From contig NC_071353.1 of NCBI RefSeq assembly GCF_943734655.1, forward strand, positions 20,930,501 through 20,994,500: a stretch of DNA of 64,000 nucleotides, given 5' to 3'. This document shows, piece by piece, positions 11,721-22,600 of this stretch (its first letter is position 1; every line of letters begins with the position of its first letter). A program made the translations under genes and the position numbers. The notes under the pieces are model-generated. The model was given only the letters and a program-made list of their open reading frames with translations, did not search any database and was not told the DNA's origin. Source of the DNA: Sabethes cyaneus (taxonomy: Eukaryota; Arthropoda; Insecta; Diptera; Culicidae).

Positions 11721-12221
11721 TTGCGAAGCAAATTTGTACTGATTCACCGAACGCTGACTGTGATAAATTCTACTGCAACGATAATAGACCAGCTAAATAC
11801 CCCCGGTGAGTCATTCCGCATCTTCTATCAAAACGTACGTGAACTGAAAGTCAAGATCATCGAAGTGCTCCTGAGTACCTCAGAGTTATCATATGATGCC
11901 TACGTTTTTACTGGGATCTGGCTCGATGATTATATTATCTCTCGCCAATTATTCAGCAACGATTTTAATGTCTTCTGTGTTGACTTTGATGCGCAGAATA
12001 GTTCCCGGCAAAGTGGTAGTGGAGTTTTGGTAGCCCTTGCGAACAACATTAATGCTGTTTCTGTCCATCTATCCAGCGGACATAGTATCGAAAATGAAAA
12101 TCGCCATTGATGACATGGTTATTTTCTTTGGCGTTGTATATATCCCACCGGACAAAAGCAAGCATTACAACCACATTCAGTTGCATCTAGACACTGTTGT
12201 TAGGATGGTGAATGGTGAATA
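11721..12221 (+). pseudogene. Jockey/CR1-like retrotransposon endonuclease, N-terminal fragment
   Basis: The translation SFRIFYQNVRELKVKI (residues ~31-46) followed by YDAYVFTGIWLDD resembles the start of the APE-type endonuclease of Jockey/CR1-group retrotransposons. In that family the second motif is usually TETWL. Here the catalytic Glu position reads Gly (about 11913), so the enzyme would be dead. A frameshift near 12085 moves the continuation (MVIFFGVVYIPPDKSKHY) to another frame. The rest of the endonuclease and the RT are missing: R1-type sequence begins at about 12211. Sequence 11541-11720 upstream is unassigned and may be the 5' part of the same relic. Confidence 0.7.
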
Positions 12222-13545
12222 GTGTCCCGTTCTCGAGAGGAGGTATCCTGCGTTCTCCACCAAGGGTTGAGAAGGATGCAACTAGAAGCGCTAGTGTGGG
12301 TGTCAAGGGCAGCGGTATGCCTACCACGCCGGACACAGCGATGAACAGCCCAGCGCCAATTAGGGCGATGGAGAAGATTAGAGACGCAGTACCTAAAGTG
12401 GTAGCAGCGTCACAGCAGCTCGATATTACAATCGAATTCACGTCAGGTCGCGGCAATTTTTCCAAGAACCTGAAGCAGAGTTTACTCATGCTTCGGAGAA
12501 CCTTGAACGACCTCGTGGCGCATGCAGGAAAGGCGAAGAAGGTGACCGTGACGGCGTCGAAGGCAGTACAGACGGACACCTGCCCGTTGACGGAGTGTCG
12601 CAACGTGGCCCAGTAGGCCACTGAAAGCGTTTCTTGCAGCGGTAAGGCGTCCGCCAAGTGTCTGAGATAGTCCCCGGGGGATAGCACCCCTGGTGGATCG
12701 GAAAAACGCCTGATCGGTAAAAGCCCTCAAACTAGCGGGTTGGCAGAACTAACCAATGAACCAGCGAGAAGCTCCAAAACGAGTGGCCCATGGACCGAAG
12801 TTAAGGTCAAGAAAAAAAGCAGAGGAAGCTCCACTGAAAAACAGTTCCACCTAAACCGGCAAGGAGGCGAACGAAGAAGGGCGACGCTCTTATCTTGAAA
12901 ACCGACGGGTCGAAATACTCGGAGGTTCTGAAGGCCATAAGAGGAGATGCCCTACTCAGGGATCTGGGCGCGGACGTGCGGTGCAACCGCCGCTCACGCA
13001 CGTGCGATTTGATCCTTGACTTAAAGAAGGACGCCACCAAAGAGAGCTCAGCATACAAGCCCATAGCGGAAGGAGTGCTCGGGGACGGAGTGCAGGTACG
13101 TGCTCTCACACCAGAAGTGACTCCCGAGCTTAAGAACCTGGATGAGATCACCAGAGTGCGCGAGGTCGTACAAGCTCTCAAATAGCAAAGTGGAGTGGTG
13201 GTGGCAACCGAGACGGTTCACCTACGCAAGGGTCCGGCCAGGACCCAGGTAGCCGCCATACGACATCCGCTGGTGGACGGAAACGAAGCCCTGATAGCTG
13301 CTAGGCTAAAAATGGGGTGGTCGGTATGCCCACTGAGCGTCCACAAGCAGTCGGAAGCTTGCTTCCGGTGCTTCGTGCACGTACATAGAGCCTGGAATTG
13401 CAAGGGGCCAATTGTGCAGGAGATGTGGCAGTGCTGGCCATAAAGCGAGGAGTTGCGCGAGCCTCCTAACTGCCTGATCTGTACCGGTAAACGAAACGCA
13501 AAGCACGTTACGGGAGATCCAAGGTGCCCGGCCGGTGTGTCGGCA
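12212..13545 (+). pseudogene. R1-type ORF1 (Gag-like) relic
   Basis: The N-terminal part runs 12212-12616 (MVNSVPFSRGGILRSPPRVE...). A middle part in another frame (12895-13185) contains LKAIRGDALLRDLGADVR and VLGDGVQVRALTPEVT, blocks familiar from R1-type Gag proteins. A third piece (13195-13443) has GWSVCPLSVHKQSEACFRC and an intact knuckle C-x2-C-x4-H-x4-C at about 13360-13401. Further Cys residues (CLIC...HVTGDPRCP) follow near 13475-13530 after another frame change. In the family this protein packages the element RNA. At least three reading-frame breaks make it non-functional. Confidence 0.8.
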
Positions 13546-13583
13546 ACTAAGCCACGTTCATAATGCAAGTAACATAACTCAAC

Positions 13584-15997
13584 TTGAACCGCAGCAGCAC
13601 GGCTCAGCAACTGTTACACCCAGCAGTTTCTGAGTCAGCAATGGACATTGCCATAATGTCGGACCCATATCGCGCCCCTGGCGGAAACGGTAACTGGGTC
13701 TCGGATAGGTCCGGGACGGCGGCTATATGGACGACAAGCAGGTTCTCGGTTCAAGAGATTGTGTCAACTGTAGACGAGGGATTTGCGGTTTCCAAAGTGG
13801 GTGGAGTGTTCTACTGCAGCTGTTATGCTCCACCGAGTTGATCTATCGAGCAGTTTACGCGGATGGTAGACCGAGTATCAGTTGTGCTGAGTTGTGGATT
13901 CTACTTGAGGATCCGATACGCCAACCACCCGTGGATGGAAGACATCATACTTCGATCCCGAAGTATTTGTGGAAGCGATCCGAAGAGAGTGTGGTGATCA
14001 CGGTATGCCCGATCCGAACGCTGATCATTTGGTTGAGGTACTGTCGTGAGCGTGTGACGCTACCATGCCAAGGAAAAGCTGACCTAGGTATAGGAGGTCA
14101 CCGGCTTACTGGTGGACAGCTAAAATTGCGGAACTCCGCGGAGCGTGCTTTCGTGCGAGGAGAATTATGCAAAGAGCTCGTTCAGACGAAGGTAGGGCTG
14201 AATGTCGTGTAGCACCTCTTGCTGCACGTGCAGCGCTTAAGAGTGGGATAAAAGCTAGTAAACGAGCCTGCTTTGAAAGGTTATGTGCTAGTGCCAATGC
14301 GAATCCGTGAGGTGATGCTTGCAGGGTCGTAATGGCAAAGACTAAGGGCATGATGGCGCCCGCAGAGCGATCGCCAGAGATGCTAGAGCGGATCATCGCG
14401 AGCCTCTTTCCGCGCCACGCCTCAGGCCGCTGAGTCGTCTCACGGCCGACGTTACAGTATCTCAGACCATAGTGTAAGATGGTCGGCCTCTCAGCCGAAC
14501 ATCCAAAGTAACGTGGGCGACGGCGGTTTAGAGGTCGGGGAGGAAGCGACGGTTACGACCGAGGAACTCATTGAGATCGCTAAATCCCTGAATGTGAGCA
14601 AGGCACCGGGACCAGACGGAATCCCGAATTTGGCCATTAAAGCGGCTATTTTAGAGGCTCCCGAATTATTCGGAGCAGTAATGAGTAAATGCCTGGAAGA
14701 TGGCCACTTCCCGGAAAGATGGAAGCGACAGTATCTGGTGCTATTGCCGAAGCGGGGAAAACCTCCGGGTGTCCCCTCGTCATATAGACCTCCCTGTCTA
14801 CTTGATACTGCCGGCAAGGTGCTGGAGAGGGTTATCCTTAACAGACTTGTACAGTACACTAAGGGTTCAAACTGTCTGTCAAGGAACCAATTCGGCTTCC
14901 GAAAAGGCAAATCTACGGTGGATGCCATCTTGTCTGTCACTAAGACAGGTATCCGCTAATGCGCAATTGTCACGCTCGACGTGAGAAATGCGTTTAATAG
15001 CGCTAGTTGGTACTCCATAGCCAATTCGCTTCGGAACGTCCAAGTTCTGGTGTCGCTGTACAGGATTCTGGAAAATTATTTCCCTAATCGTGTGCTATGC
15101 TACAACAAGGAGGAGGATCAGAAGTGCGTTCCAATCACCGAAGGGTTTTGCAAGGTTCCATACTGGACCCGGTGTTGTGGAACGTCATGTATGACGAAGT
15201 GTTGAAGCTAAAGTTCCCGGTAGGGGTGGTGATTGTCGGCTTTGCGGACGATATCACCTTGGAAGTCTACGGTGAATCTATCAGAGACGTTGAGTTGACG
15301 GCTGCCCACTCTATAAGCATTGTTGGAGATTGGATGCGGGATCCAGGAAACTGGAGCTAGCGCATCATAAAACGGAGATTATCGTGGTGAACAACCACAA
15401 GTCGGTACAGCAAGCAAATATCAGCTTCGGGGACTGCACTATTTCGTCAACGCGGTCCTTAAAACTCCTGGGAGTCATGGTCGACGACAAACTCAAGTTG
15501 AGTGCTTCAACCAACGTGGAACTACTGGCATTCGGAGTACCACAAGATCGGCCTCGATGACCACATGGCAGCAGGCATGATCTGATTCCACAAAGGGCCG
15601 GTGAACACACCGACTTATTCCGGAAGTATCCGGATGGGTCGACAGGCGCCACGGCGAAGTCAACTTCCACCTGACATAGATTTTGTCAGCGCATGGTTGT
15701 TTTAGACAGTATCTGCACAAGTTCGAGCATGCAGAGTCCCCGGCGTGTCCCGAATGTGTGGATATAGAACAAACTGCAGAACATGTTCTCTTTATATACC
15801 CTCGTTTCGTGGGCACGAGAAGCAACATGCAGGTAGTGAGCGGACTGGACACTACTCCGGACAACTTAGTCCAAAGGATGTGCTCGGACGTCTGGGGAGC
15901 GGTCAATGCGGCTGCTACCCAGATTGTACTTAAGCTACAAAACCGCTGGAAAGCCGATCAACGGCGAGTAAATAGCCTAACTACCATAGTCCAGTAG
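13584..15997 (+). pseudogene. R1-type ORF2 (endonuclease, reverse transcriptase) relic
   Basis: The endonuclease start is seen at 13584-13840 (AQQLLHPAVSESAMDIAIMSDPYRAP). The family usually has SEPY, and the Glu here is Asp. The middle, ~13860-14480, is badly frameshifted. RT motifs follow: KAPGPDGIPN (~14600), SSYRPPCLLDTAGKVLERVI (~14776), QFGFRKGKSTVDAI (~14888). A TAA at 14957-14959 replaces the residue before CAIVTLDVRNAFNSASW. The catalytic box GFADDI is intact at 15238-15255. Frame changes occur near 15150 and 15340, and sequence between ~15520 and 15560 appears deleted. The C-terminal region (15683-15997) keeps the CPECVDIEQTAEHVLF Cys/His motif. Not functional. Confidence 0.85.
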
Positions 15998-16194
15998 TTA
16001 TCTAAGAGAGTGCGTTAAGCACAATAGCCCCTCCCTGAAGTAATACCAATAAGGTGGTGCCAGGGGGATTGAAGCTGGAGACTCGAGTAGGGTTTTAGTG
16101 GGTCTGGGTGTAGGGGTTTAGTGGGTCTCACGCCCCATTAGGGGGGTCGGGATACCTAACAAAGCTCCCCTGAAGGACTGTTGGAGCACCATCA

Positions 16195-16385
16195 GAATAT
16201 CATCTTCAGTCATCAAGAATATAGCGGAGAATATTCTCAAGCATGTAGAACGGAATCAGAAGAACGAGTGGTACGACTATGAATGTAGGATTGTAATGGA
16301 TGCGCTGCTTGGGCTGCAAAGCTACGCAAAGTCTCTCGCCAGAACGTGAATAGACGCAGACAGAAGAGGATGCAGCGAACTTAAA
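16195..16385 (+). pseudogene. RTE-like non-LTR retrotransposon fragment
   Basis: One frame reads IAENILKHVERNQKNEWYDY then ECRIVMDAL, followed after a frameshift by RQNVNRRRQKRMQRT. The NEWYD(x)EC motif followed by an Arg/Lys-rich stretch is common in the linker between endonuclease and RT of RTE-type and related elements. Only about 60 codons remain. It directly follows the R1 tail. Placement in RTE rather than a neighbouring clade is uncertain. Confidence 0.5.
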
Positions 16386-18235
16386 TGTTTTTTTTTCTTT
16401 TCCGTTAATGGTATATGACTCTAGGAGTAAGTGTCTAAATCGAAGAAAGATTAATTGGATGAACTGGAAAGTTCCGATATAGATCAGAAACATATTGGGT
16501 TGTGCAAAAGCAGGTGGGACTCGCATCCATTCTCTTTCGGATGGTGCCCGAATGTTTTACTCATTAAACTACTACCGCCTATTATATTAGGTTGTCTAAT
16601 ACCTAATTTTGTACTATTTTGGTACGAACGAACTCAAATCTTCCGGGAGAATAAACGCAACCTGGAAAAGCAAAAGTGGGAGCAGCTACGTAATTCTTGG
16701 AAAGTTAATTTTGGTGGAAATCGGGTTTTTATATGGAAAATTAAATTTCGTTTGAATTTCAGATAACAACCAGTAAGGAATTCCGATTTGCATTCTGACA
16801 AAACGCTTATACCATTGACTCAACCTTTCCTCACCCTCATTCCCGTAACCGCATTCTTATTTCAAACTCCCCAATTGTCATGAAAAATTCATTCATTCGT
16901 TAAGGCATAATCTTCTGCATACCGGTTTGTCAACGGAATGCGATTTACGCCACCCGACTGAAAACCCGAAAACAGTCGGATCCGCATCGGAGCATAACAA
17001 ACTATCGATTTCCTTCCCCAGAAAGTTCGTCCACATCGCCATCATATCGGTGGCTGTCTTCATCACCGTCATCATTTGCATCGTCATGAACGATACCGAA
17101 AAAAAAAACGCTCTCTCATTTGTCCGAAGTGAAAAACGCCCAGGATAATCGACCGGGATTGAATAGCAGTCCATCGCACAAAACCGGTGCGCTGGGTTTG
17201 TTTTCACTTTTGCCTCACCAAGCCACCCACCCCCCCATATTATTGTTTCTTATCGCTTCTGTAAAAAACACAACGTACAGAACGGCAATTCGAATAAATG
17301 GAAGAGATGATAGACTGCCAGGAAAAAAAAGTGAAAAAATGCTTGTTATTTGCAGAATACGAAGCGAAATTGAATTTTTGCTTCCCATCGGTTGGTCGTT
17401 GCATCGGTACACTCCAAGGATTGGAATGGTTCCACAGCATTTCATTAGAATCATAAAACAGTGCACAGCATTTACCTCAAAAACTTTTTCTCCGTGATTA
17501 ATGCAAATAGCCTCTCCAGTTTGCTTCGAACAAACGTTTGAGTGATCCTCATTTATTATTCGGATTTCTTCCCTGCGGAATGTTTCATTTCTGAAAAAAA
17601 ATATAAACAGGTAATTCAGAACAAATCAGTTCTCATCAAACTGACAAAGTTTCCATTTGCGTACAGACACATCTGCTGAAACGGAATGTCACCAGCATAA
17701 AAACAATCACCTTTCTTTGTAAGGACCAAACTGTCAAACAAGCATTACTTTCAGATTTGCCGAACTTCCTGTCTCGGCGTCGCTCGGTACGTTTTCGAAA
17801 GTAAATACCGCTAGAAGAAACTTCTCCCCCGAGAGGCACCGTTCATCCACCAGCTGCTCCATTCGCAGGGAGTGACATTATTTCGCGTGGCAAGTGCCAT
17901 CAATCATGCTTATGATAATATTGGAACGATTGGAGAGAAACAATATGCTCAATATGTCTGGCACCACACCACACACATGTCGACATCGGTCGACAGCACG
18001 TAAACAAGTAATAAATTGGAGCATTACAAATTTCGAATCGATTTCGTTCGATAGGTTCGTTTGAAAGGAAGAACAAGTCTGCCGGCTTGTCGAAAAGTTC
18101 CGATTAATTCATTATTAGGCTGTTTGATCGGATGTTTTATGTGAAGCCATAGGGTTGCTTTAGCACCTTACCGCAGGGTTTTGCAACCGTTCACCAGCTC
18201 TAAGGGCGCGTGGGAACTTCGTCAGTGAATTAGAT
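16386..18235. other. Non-coding block without recognised genes
   Basis: Short frames overlap on both strands (for example 16893-17207 minus and 17120-17497 plus) but resemble no family. 16790-18235 has balanced composition like the other single-copy-looking blocks, with simple runs such as poly-A at 17099-17108. No inverted-repeat or tandem element was found. Confidence 0.45.
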
Positions 18236-18640
18236 TTTGTGCAATCGGACACTCTTCACACCGACTTGAAGGCTGCGTTTGATTGCGTTGATCATTCTAT
18301 GTTATTAGCTAAAATCGAACGTCTTAGAAGCTTTAATTGATTTTACTAATTGGTTAAAATCTTATTCAGTTGAACGTTCACTCAGCGTCAAATTGGGAAG
18401 CATTGTGGCGTACAACTTCGCTAGCTAGTTCGGTGCTCCACAGGGGAGCAATTTTGGACCGCTACTGTTCTCCTTTTATTTCAACGAAATCTGCTTCAAT
18501 ATCTCATCTGGCTGTAAACTTATACATGCTGATAATTTAAAATTGTATCCGGTTGACGAACTGTCTTGAACTGCAACGGTTCTTGGACTGTTTTTCTAAT
18601 TCGTAGCCACGGAATCGGGCTCTGTCCCCTTGGAACCTTA
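18236..18640 (+). pseudogene. Jockey/CR1-like reverse transcriptase fragment
   Basis: Translation in shifting frames gives SDTLHTDLKAAFDCVDHSML, then ERSLSVKLGSIVAYNFAS, then FGAPQGSNFGPLLFSFYFNE, then CKLIHADNLKLY and CLELQRFLDCFSN. These correspond in order to the DLKAAFD, GVPQGS.LGP and YADDLK motifs of Jockey/CR1-group RTs. The catalytic YADD reads HADN, and in-frame stops occur after RSFN and after NFAS. About 135 codons remain; both ends of the element are missing. Confidence 0.75.
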
Positions 18641-19023
18641 GCAGTTCCAGTAAAAATTATCGAACACGAGATTCCGCTGAGATGACAACCCTACGCACAC
18701 CGTTAACAGCTACGACATTTAGGTGCAATGCGTTACAGGAAATCGCATGCTCACACAGTTGGGCAGTGGAAAACCATAACGTCACACATGTGGTGCAACG
18801 CAACGACGCGCGCCAATAGACTAGACTGAACTGAATCTAAATGACCAATTACCATTGATGCAAGTGGAGTATAGAAATTATAACTGACGTGCCTAGATTA
18901 TGTGGCAGAGAGCGGAGTGCGATTTTTTTTACGGCATCAAACAGATTTGTCTAGATAGAGCTCGAGCCAGGAGTGAAGTGACAACCTGTCGGCCCAACGG
19001 CCGAATTTTTTGGAAGTTTATAT
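18641..19023. other. Unassigned intergenic sequence
   Basis: I see no gene, tandem array or inverted-repeat element. The first part may be further decayed retrotransposon sequence continuing from the RT fragment, but I could not align it by eye. Confidence 0.35.
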
Positions 19024-19545
19024 TTAGAGGATTTTTCCTAAAGCACGTGTAGGTATTTTCAGCCTATAATCGGTATTGTTGGTACTTTTTGTGACCTGCC
19101 TTTTCACTTCGCTTGTCATAGGCCATAGGAAAGCTTGCCAAATGAGAAATTTCGATGCTAATTTCGACATTTTCTTTTGTTTGAAATGATCACACTTTTT
19201 GAAGTTATCTTTCCCGGTGTAAAACTCCTGTTCCGGAATTTGATGGTAGTCAGCTTTGACGTATGTTTCGTCACTCATCACACAGCAGCTGTAACTAGTC
19301 AACATCTCTGTGTGGAGCTCTCTTGCACAAGTTTTGCTGACTGCCGTTCGTCGTGGTTTAGGAATTTTTTAACCTTAATTACATGTAATCTAGGTTTTTC
19401 CTTGACTTTTTGGGCGAAGATTTGTGTAATAGCGACCTGCCTGACAATATTACGTGTTGGAATATTGACATTTCGGATGAAATTAGCCTGGACTTTTCCG
19501 ACTGTCTTTCTGAAACCTCCTGGTTTTCTTACGGCTCCTAATTTG
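19024..19545 (-). pseudogene. Tc1/mariner-type transposase relic
   Basis: Read on the minus strand, the sequence gives a basic N-terminal part (RKPGGFRKTVGKVQANFIRN, IPTRNIVRQVAITQIFAQKV, FLNHDERQSAKLVQESS). After a frameshift near 19305 comes CCVMSDETYVKADYHQIPEQ and KKMSKLASKFLIWQAFL. The order (helix-turn-helix-like region, then a DETYVKAD-type catalytic block, then IWQA) is what I recall of mosquito IS630-Tc1-mariner transposases; VMDDETYVKAD is the familiar form. The first part has a stop (TGA) before the frameshift. The C-terminal third, with the last acidic catalytic residue, is absent. No terminal repeats were found; the CCAAAT array starts directly beside its 5' side. Confidence 0.72.
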
Positions 19546-19690
19546 AGAACTAAATTTTAGGCCTTATTTAAGCTTAATTTCAAAACCAAACTCAACTCTA
19601 ATTTCATGCCCAATTTCAACGCTTATTTCAATGCAACTTTAAGTCTACGTTTTAAGTTCAACACCGAATAAAATTTCAAGCGATAAATTG
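19546..19690. repeat. Short TTTCAA/TTTAAG-type degenerate repeat leading into the large array
   Basis: Words such as AATTTCAA, TTATTTCAA and TTTAAGT recur every ~15-18 bp. The same style of repeat occurs at 28930-29058 and 29782-29945, suggesting one family of short arrays. It borders the transposase relic on one side and the CCAAAT array on the other. Confidence 0.5.
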
Positions 19691-22600
19691 CATTTGATAA
19701 ATAGAATTTATATTCAATATCAATTAATCCATGCCAATCTAATCCAACCAAATTACTCCAAACTCGACTAAAATCTAAAAAGAATCGAAATTGGTTTAAG
19801 GCTACTCCGGATCAGTGCAAATTCGTTCTAATTTAGTTCAAATCTAATACATAATATGAATTATCCGACCAAAATCATTCACCTCCAATAGATATAAGTA
19901 CAAATCCAATCTAAATCGGACCAAATACCATCCAAATTGGCCCAAATCCCACCAAATTAGTCTAAGCCCAATCGAAAATTGTCCAAATTCAATCCAAATT
20001 CGTTCATATCCATACGAAATTAGTCCAAAACCAATCTAATTCAACCAAATTAATTCAAATCCGATTACAATCATGCCAATAAATTAAACGAAATTAAATT
20101 AAACCAAATCAGTCCATTTCTAATCCAAATTTGTCCAGCTTTCAATCAAATTAGTCCGATTCTAATCGAAAGTTGTCCAAATCCAATCCAAATTCCAATT
20201 CAATTTAGTCCAAATCCGACCCAATTAGTCCGAATCCAGTTCAAATCAATCTCAATTGAATCCAAGTTTGTTCAAATTCAATCCAAATTTGTCAAAAACT
20301 ACTTCAATCCGGTCAAATGAATTCCAATCCGACGACATTATTCAATTCCGGACAAAAGCATACAAATCGAATCGAAATTAATCAAAATCCGATTGACTAA
20401 GGTTTTTGGAGCGTCTTAGTAGAATACGAAATCTGGAATTAAATAATTTATTTAATCCCAAAATCCGATCCCATTCAGTCCAGATATAATACAGATTTGT
20501 CCATATCCGACCAAAAGTATCCAAATCGAATCGAAATTGGTTCAAAACTGCAACAGTTCAGTGCAAATCCTTTCCAATTTAGACTAAATCCACTTCAAAT
20601 TTGTTCAAATGCGACCAAAATTCTCTAAATTCTATCGAAATTAGCCAAAAGCTTCTGCAAAAGTAGTGCAAATGTGACCGAACTAGTCCGAATGTAATCG
20701 AAAATTGCCCAAGTCCAATACTAATCGAAAAGAAATTAGTCCAAGTATAGCCCAAATCCCATTAAAATAAATCCAAATCCAATCAAAATAATCCAAATTC
20801 AATCGAAAATAGTCCAAAGCTACTCTAAATCAGTGCTATTCCAATTCAAATTTGTCTAAATATGACCAAATTAGTTCCAATCCAATCAAAAATTGTCTAA
20901 TCAAATATTCCAAACTGATGCAAGTCCGATCCTAATCAGCTCTCATCCAATAAAAATTAGTTCAATTCATCTTATCTAATCTAACCCAATTTGTTCAAAT
21001 CCAAATAAAATCATCTCAATCGAATCGGCATAGGTCCAAAGCTATTCCAGATCAGTGCAATTTCGATAAATTTTAATCAAAACCCAATCTAAATTAATTG
21101 AAATCCGACCAAAATCATGCGAATCTAATCGGTATCAAATTCATATCCGATCCATATTAGTGAAATTTAATCCAAATTTGTCCAACTCCCATTCAAATTA
21201 GTCTGATTCTAATCGAAAATTGTCCAAATGCAATCCAAATCTTATACAAATTAGTCCAAATCCCATTTAGATTAGTCAAAATCCGACCAAAATCCGATAG
21301 AAATTTTCCCAAATTCAATAGAAATTAATCCAAATCCTATGCAAAGTAATCAAAATCTGACCAAAATCATCAAAATCTAATCAAAATTAATCAAAAGCAA
21401 CTCCGAATCAATGCAATCCAGATTTAAATTAATCCAAATTAGTCCGAATCCAATTCAAATCAGTCCAAATTGAATCCAACTTTGTTCAAATCTATTTCTA
21501 ATTTTTGGACAAATCTGATCAAATCAAATGAATTCGAATCCGGCCAAAATTGTTCAAATCTGGTCAAAATCATTCAAATCCAATCGAAATTAATCCAAAT
21601 CCGATCCAAATTTGTCCAAGTTCTATCAAAATTATCCAAATTCAATCGGCATTGGTCCAAATCTACTCCAGATCAGTGCAATTTCGATGCAATTTAATCC
21701 AAACGTAATCTAAATTAACTCAAATTGGACCAAAATCCTCCAAATAAAAACCGTATCACTTTATAGCCGATCCAAATTAGTTCAAATTTAATCCAAATTA
21801 GTCCAAATCCGATATAAATTAGACCGTACCCAATCTAAATTTGTCCAAATGCCCATTAATTCAAATCTAATCACAATCATCCAAATCCAATCGAAATTAA
21901 AATTAATCCATTTCCAATCTCAATTTCTCCAAATTCCATTCAAATTAGTCCGATTCTAATAGACAATTGTCCAAATGCAATGCAAATCAGTCCTAATTCC
22001 ACCCAAATTAATCCAAATCCGACCAAATCAGTCCGAATTCAACCCAAGCCAGTCCAAATTGAATACAAGTTTGCTCAAATTCAATCCAAATTTGTCTAAC
22101 ACTGGTCCAATCCGATCAAATAAATTCGAATCCAACCAAATTAATTTAAATGCGATCACAATCAGCCCAAATCTAAATGTTAATTGTCCAAATCCTATCA
22201 AAATCATCCATATCGAATCAAAATTAGTCCAAAACTACTCCAGTTCAGTGCAGATTCATTTCAATTTAGTCTAAATCCAATCCAAATTAGTTCAAATCCG
22301 ACCACAATCTTCTAAATCCTACCGGATTTAGTCAAAAGCTTCTCCAAAACCAGCACAAATCCGACCAATTCAGTAAATCAGTAAAGTTCCGATCCTGATT
22401 AGTTCGAATCCAAACGAAAATTGTTTAAATTCAATCCAAACTTGAACCAGTCCGATCCTATTTAGCCCTCATCCAATCCAAATTAATTCAAATCCTCAAA
22501 TCTAGTTCGACCAAGTTTGTCCAAATCCGACCAAAATCACCCAATCCAATCAAATCCGATCCAAAACAGTCCATTTCCAATTTGTCTAAATTTCATTCAA

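Larger units (their letters stand above)
12211..16160 (+). mobile_element. R1-clade non-LTR retrotransposon, nearly full length, decayed
   Basis: Two consecutive coding regions and a 3' tail are present in the order expected for R1-type elements: a Gag-like ORF1 ending in zinc knuckles, then an ORF2 with APE endonuclease, reverse transcriptase and a C-terminal Cys/His region. Both carry stops, frameshifts and at least one internal deletion. The GC-rich tail 15998-16160 (repeating TTTAGTGGGTCT) fits a 3' UTR. No poly-A or target duplication is apparent. R1-clade elements are often sequence-specific for rDNA or simple repeats, but neither flanks this copy. The left flank is a Jockey/CR1-like endonuclease fragment and the right flank an RTE-like scrap. 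Confidence 0.85.

Noticed and set aside
11721..16385. A single active retrotransposon
   Set aside because: Three different clades are present as fragments with stops, frameshifts, a changed catalytic residue in each endonuclease start, and a deletion in ORF2.
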